A stretch of 16,916 bases of DNA from CAYLNK01 sp964384675 (GTDB lineage: Bacteria; Acidobacteriota; Thermoanaerobaculia; UBA5066): positions 1 to 16,916 of the forward strand of contig CAYLNK010000124.1 in assembly GCA_964384675.1 (NCBI GenBank), in the 5' to 3' direction. Each line of letters opens with the position of its first letter. The first letter of the stretch is position 1. Shown here in pieces: positions 14,140 to 16,916 of the stretch. The notes beneath the pieces were generated by a model. The model had not been told where the DNA came from, searched no databases, and saw nothing but the letters and a program-made list of their open reading frames with translations. Position numbers and translations under genes: made by a program.

Positions 14140-14460
14140 GGTGCGGCGGTGCGTCGACGCGGCGCTGCGCGACCTTCCGGTGCACGTCCGGCCGGCGCCT
14201 CCGGATTGGATGAAGAACTAGTCCTTCAGACCGCCAGAGTCGCTCGAGGCGGGCGATGGATCGATGCTGACAGAGCACACGGAAGCGCTGCCCGATCCCG
14301 AGCGCGACGACGCCGGCGCGGAACACGACGGACGTGAAGACCGTGCCCTGATCGGTGACCAGCACCCGCGGCCGACCGCGGGCGCCTTCTCGAGGAGCAC
14401 GAGCAGGGCGACCGCCTTCGGCTCCGAACGGAACACCGAACGTGAGCGGGAATCGCGAGC
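14140..14460 (-). pseudogene. Decayed transposase, DDE catalytic-core fragment
   Basis: Reverse-strand reading from about 14455 gives RFPLTF, then in a shifted frame FRSEPKAVALLVLLEKA, then back to the first frame as RPRVLVTDQGTVFTSVVFRAG, LGIGQRF and HRSIARLERLWRS. This is the core of an rve/IS481-like integrase domain: Asp in VTDQGT and Glu in LERLWR are the second and third catalytic acidic residues. Two frameshifts around 14375-14430 and the loss of the N-terminal HTH and first catalytic Asp show that it is dead. Boundaries are approximate. It lies just beyond repeat copy B, mirroring the N-terminal remnant beyond copy A, which suggests two copies of one element that decayed differently. 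Confidence 0.72.
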
Positions 14461-14559
14461 CCTCGCTCCGCGCCGACGGCCTCGGGCCCTCGACTCGGGC
14501 GACGGCGCGCCTTGCGAGGGCCGCGGCGCGAGCCGGTACGAGCGTGACGCCGCGCCCGG

Positions 14560-15345
14560 TCACAGATACCGGAGGGCCTCCTCGGCCTCCCGGCGGGCGA
14601 CGTAGGCCCGGTCCCAATCGAAGCTCTCGTCGCGTCCCAGGAAGGCGTGGCAGACGCCCCTGAGGGTCTCCCGCTCCGCGGCCGTCAGGTGCCCGAACCG
14701 GGCGAGCTTGCCGAAGCTCCGCACGGCCTTCGCCCGGAGGACGGCGTTCGAGCTGGCGAGGTTCGCCCGGAGCTTCTCGATGAGCTCCAGGCGAAGCGTC
14801 TCCGGGATCTGCTCCGGGGGAACGGACTCGGCGAGCTTCCCGATCGCTCGCGTGCCCGTGTCGCGCAGCTCCGGGTCGGGCGAAGCCGCCGCGTCGCGTG
14901 CCAGCGGAATCGCCTTGCCGACCTCCGGGGACCGTATCTTGCCCAGCGCGTAGAGGAGGAAGCAGCACCGGCCGACGTCCGTCGAGGACGCGTACGCCGA
15001 AAGGAGCGGCTCGACCGCATCGGCGCCCATCCTGCCGAGTGCATGGCTGATGGCGAGCTGGGCTTTCAGGTCCCCGTCCTCCAGCTTCGAGAGAAGCGCG
15101 GGGATGAACGACGGACCGAAGCGAACCGTCACGCTGACGGCTTCGTCCAGGACGGGCGCCAGCTCGGGCCGGTCCAGCGCGTCGATGTAGAAGAGCGCCG
15201 ACACGAGCTCGAAAAGCGGTGCCGCCCCGAGGTGGCCCGCCCGATCGAGCTCTTCCTGCAGGAGCTGGAGCCCGCGGCGCAGCTCGTCCGGGGAGGCGCT
15301 GGTGAGGAGGGCCTTGATGGTCTGGTGGATTTCCTGTTCCGGCAT
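14560..15345 (-). CDS. HEAT-repeat protein
   Basis: The product has 261 residues, soluble, with no signal peptide or membrane helix. Helical pairs of HEAT/PBS-lyase type repeat through the chain: KAQLAISHALGRMGADAVEPLLSAY (about 94-118), CCFLLYALGKIRSPEVGKAIPLARD (about 127-151), ELRDTGTRAIGKLAESVPPE and AVLRAKAVRSFGKLARFG (about 205-222). Such scaffolds mediate protein-protein contact; no catalytic motif is present, so the partner is unknown. ATG 15345 is supported by GAAGGAGAT eight bases upstream, one of the clearest ribosome sites in the window. It lies alone, about 200 bp from the small membrane-protein gene behind it, and its stop abuts the transposase debris, so it may mark the original chromosomal right flank. 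Confidence 0.85.
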   Translation of the reverse strand: MPEQEIHQTIKALLTSASPDELRRGLQLLQEELDRAGHLGAAPLFELVSALFYIDALDRPELAPVLDEAVSVTVRFGPSFIPALLSKLEDGDLKAQLAISHALGRMGADAVEPLLSAYASSTDVGRCCFLLYALGKIRSPEVGKAIPLARDAAASPDPELRDTGTRAIGKLAESVPPEQIPETLRLELIEKLRANLASSNAVLRAKAVRSFGKLARFGHLTAAERETLRGVCHAFLGRDESFDWDRAYVARREAEEALRYL

Positions 15346-15545
15346 CGCGAGATCTCCTTCGCGGGGCGCGGAGACGTGCCCGGTGTGTCAAGCCTACAGC
15401 GAAGCGCCCGGCGGACCGGGCAGCCGGGGGGAAGGGCTCGGCGTCGCTCGCGGCGTCTCTCGGCCCTCGTCCCGAGGTGTGACGGTCCCGAGCCAGGGAG
15501 ACCGGCACGCTCACCCCGTCCCTCGCCCGGTCGCGGAGCCGACGG

Positions 15546-15953
15546 TCAGAGCTCGAAGGCGATCAGGGCGGAGAGTCCGGCGCAGATCGCGACCATTCCG
15601 ACGAGCGTCCCGAACGAAACGATGGCTCGTTGACGCGTTCTCAGCAGGCCGATCGTCGTCGGAACGTCCGTCACGTCGCCGACCCCGAGGACCTTCCTCT
15701 CCGGCTCGCTGAGCAAGGCGACCAGGCCACCGGCCCGATCGGCGCTTCCGGCAGCGCTCAGGAAGGCGACGGCCCGTTCGAGGCGGCGCAGGTAGGCCCT
15801 GAGACCCAGGAGAGCGAGGATCGCCGCCCCGGAGACGGTGAGGGCGATCGGAAGGAGGCGGCCGTGCGGCACGAGCACGACGGCCGCGACCGTGCCGGCC
15901 AGCACGAGAGCCGCCTCCACGTTCCGCTTGGCGTCGTCCGAAAGGAGCGCCAT
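15546..15953 (-). CDS. Small membrane protein of unknown function
   Basis: The product has 135 residues from ATG 15953 (MALLSDDAKRNVEAAL); an in-frame TTG at 15965 would add four residues. Three hydrophobic segments are visible: ALVLAGTVAAVVLVP (about 15-29), PIALTVSGAAILALLGL (about 35-51) and FGTLVGMVAICAGLSALIAF near the C-terminus (about 114-133). A charged cytoplasmic-type loop between the second and third carries LLSEPERKVLGVGD. I do not recognise the family. It starts 22 bp after the endonuclease-like gene stops, on the same strand, so the two are probably co-transcribed. No clear ribosome site precedes it. Confidence 0.7.
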   Translation of the reverse strand: MALLSDDAKRNVEAALVLAGTVAAVVLVPHGRLLPIALTVSGAAILALLGLRAYLRRLERAVAFLSAAGSADRAGGLVALLSEPERKVLGVGDVTDVPTTIGLLRTRQRAIVSFGTLVGMVAICAGLSALIAFEL

Positions 15954-15975
15954 GACGATCCGCAAAGACCGCCCG

Positions 15976-16916
15976 TCAGAACCGGAGCCGCACGATCCGC
16001 GGGCAGTGGTCGCTCGTCTGGATTGCCTGTCCCGGCGCCTGCTCCACGGCGACCTTGCGCGACGGGATCGTCCCGGGATTCACGGACCGGAGCGCGTCGC
16101 TGATCACGACGTGGTCGAGGCCCGAGAAGCCGGCGCAGCCGTCTTCTCTCGAGGAGAGCGGCACCTGATGCAGGACCGGCGAGCCGTCGGCGATCTCCTG
16201 CCAGAGGTAGCGGGTCGGCACGTTTCCTTTCGCGTCCGCGGGGTTCGGTCCGGCCGGGTCGGAGCCGTCGGCCCGCACCTGGTCCCTGGCGATCGAGGCG
16301 GCGGCCTCCTCTTCGATGCGCCGGTTGAAGTCCCCGAGCCACACGAGCCGGGGGCTCCTCGCCGCGACCTCCTCGATCCAGCGCTCCAGGATCGGGACCT
16401 GCCGGTTGAAGACCTGGCAGGCTTCGACGGGGTCGGTGAGGAGACGCGCGGCGAACCGCTCCGTGGGGACGATGTTCGCGCAGCTCGCCTTGAGGTGGAC
16501 GTTCAGGAAGGTGGCCGGCTCACCGCCGATGGTGAGCTCGAGCGCGAGGCCGGGCCGGACGCGGCGCCACGGCTCGTCCTTCGACTCCACGATCGCCAGG
16601 GCATCGTTGGCCCTGCAGGTGCCCGGGCGCTCGGTGACGGTCCTGTCCCACGCGAAGGCGACGGTCTGGAACGACGTGTGGGGTGCCGCGCAAACCTCGA
16701 AGCGGCCGGAGTGCGAGCCGAGCACCTCCTCGACCAGGGCCTCGCCGCGGACCTCCTGGAACGCCAGGACGGAAACGCCTTCCTTCTCGATGAGGTGCGA
16801 GACCGTGGCCCTGAGGCCGTCGAGCTTCCCGGCGTACGCCTCGCGCGTCCGGGACGCGGCCGGATCGTGCTGCGGGCTGCCGCGGTACGCCCCGCAAGGC
16901 GCCACGAGCGCCAGGG
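15976..16916 (-). CDS. Endonuclease/exonuclease/phosphatase (EEP) family protein, 5' end beyond window
   Basis: At least 313 codons are open to the right edge. A GTG at 16905 is available, but the frame continues upstream without a stop, so the start probably lies outside. EEP motifs occur in order: LAFQEVRGE with the metal-binding Glu, FLNVHLKASC, WLGDFNRRIEEE with Asp and Asn, GLDHVVIS, and the terminal TSDHCPRIVRLRF with the Asp-His pair. These are the catalytic residues of the Mg-dependent phosphodiesterase/nuclease superfamily, and substrates range from DNA to phospholipids. The usual N-terminal WN motif is not visible in ALVAPCGAYRGSPQHD and may lie upstream or be lost. Cys residues (CRAND, SCANIV, DGCAGF) hint at an exported protein with disulfides. 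Confidence 0.85.
   Translation of the reverse strand, partial: LALVAPCGAYRGSPQHDPAASRTREAYAGKLDGLRATVSHLIEKEGVSVLAFQEVRGEALVEEVLGSHSGRFEVCAAPHTSFQTVAFAWDRTVTERPGTCRANDALAIVESKDEPWRRVRPGLALELTIGGEPATFLNVHLKASCANIVPTERFAARLLTDPVEACQVFNRQVPILERWIEEVAARSPRLVWLGDFNRRIEEEAAASIARDQVRADGSDPAGPNPADAKGNVPTRYLWQEIADGSPVLHQVPLSSREDGCAGFSGLDHVVISDALRSVNPGTIPSRKVAVEQAPGQAIQTSDHCPRIVRLRF

Noticed and set aside
13991..14221. 76-codon plus-strand frame (MRSGLRASERS ...)
   Set aside because: No recognisable family, no ribosome site, and it lies antisense to decayed transposase sequence.
15386..15391. Perfect TTGACA on the minus strand upstream of the HEAT-repeat gene
   Set aside because: No -10-like hexamer occurs 16-18 bp downstream (CGCCCC at that spacing), so a promoter is not supported.
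13616..15514. 632-codon minus-strand frame
   Set aside because: It passes antisense or out of frame through the HEAT gene and joins unrelated stretches. Only its 14.1-14.46 kb part is meaningful, as transposase debris.
1..16916. CRISPR arrays, rRNA genes, intact insertion sequences, tyrosine integrase, riboswitches
   Set aside because: No regularly spaced short repeats, rRNA-like sequence, intact transposase, recombinase motif or recognisable riboswitch fold was found by reading both strands.

Overview
The window is very GC-rich (about 70% by eye) and bacterial, with densely packed genes on both strands. The best taxonomic hint is the 1,235-residue exported protein at 399-4106. Its C-terminal module (FHTLEPCRVVDTR ... 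LILDVNGYFE) is one I associate with Acidobacteriota, especially Thermoanaerobaculia-type genomes, and sometimes with Myxococcota. An Acidobacteriota-like host is therefore an inference, not a proven assignment.

Layout. (i) 1-330, minus: the N-terminal 110 codons of glutamyl-Q tRNA(Asp) synthetase, divergent from (ii) 399-4106, plus: a secreted repeat (beta-propeller-like) protein with Ig/PKD-like modules. (iii) 4152-4368: a tRNA-Asn(GTT) unit with a good sigma-70-type promoter and a downstream 13-bp hairpin. (iv) 4496-5041, minus: a decayed transposase N-terminal half. (v) 5195-6250, plus: a membrane-anchored SGNH hydrolase. (vi) 6302-7438, minus: a PF14907-type nucleotidyltransferase, divergent from (vii) 7495-9066, plus: a GT-C-like polytopic membrane protein. 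(viii) 9042-13491, minus: a six-gene operon whose every junction is a 4-nt stop/start overlap. In transcription order it holds four family-2 glycosyltransferases, a PqqD-like protein and an HPr-kinase-like protein. (ix) about 13.5-14.5 kb: a gene-poor stretch with a second copy of the post-tRNA repeat and a decayed transposase catalytic core. (x) 14560-15345, minus: a HEAT-repeat protein. (xi) 15546-15953, minus: a small membrane protein downstream of (xii) an endonuclease/exonuclease/phosphatase-family protein that runs off the right edge.

Functional reading. Genes v-viii look like a surface-glycan or modified-peptide locus. PqqD-like, HprK-like and PF14907 nucleotidyltransferase proteins are known companions of lasso-peptide and exosortase/exopolysaccharide loci. 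Here they come with four tandem glycosyltransferases, a GT-C-like enzyme and an SGNH hydrolase, but with no asparagine-synthetase-type cyclase and no B2-type leader peptidase in the window. The PqqD-like protein has an unusual C-terminal extension (YTDMEQLLLLDPIHEV ... GWP) that resembles a recognition tail or an embedded substrate peptide.

The block is bracketed by two direct 110-bp repeats (4288-4397 and 13862-13971, 97/110 identical, 9,574 bp apart). Each starts inside the 3' end of tRNA-Asn sequence and each is followed by a different decayed half of a DDE transposase. This suggests that the block arrived or was bracketed as a mobile unit, either a tRNA-associated island or a composite-transposon-like structure that is now immobile.
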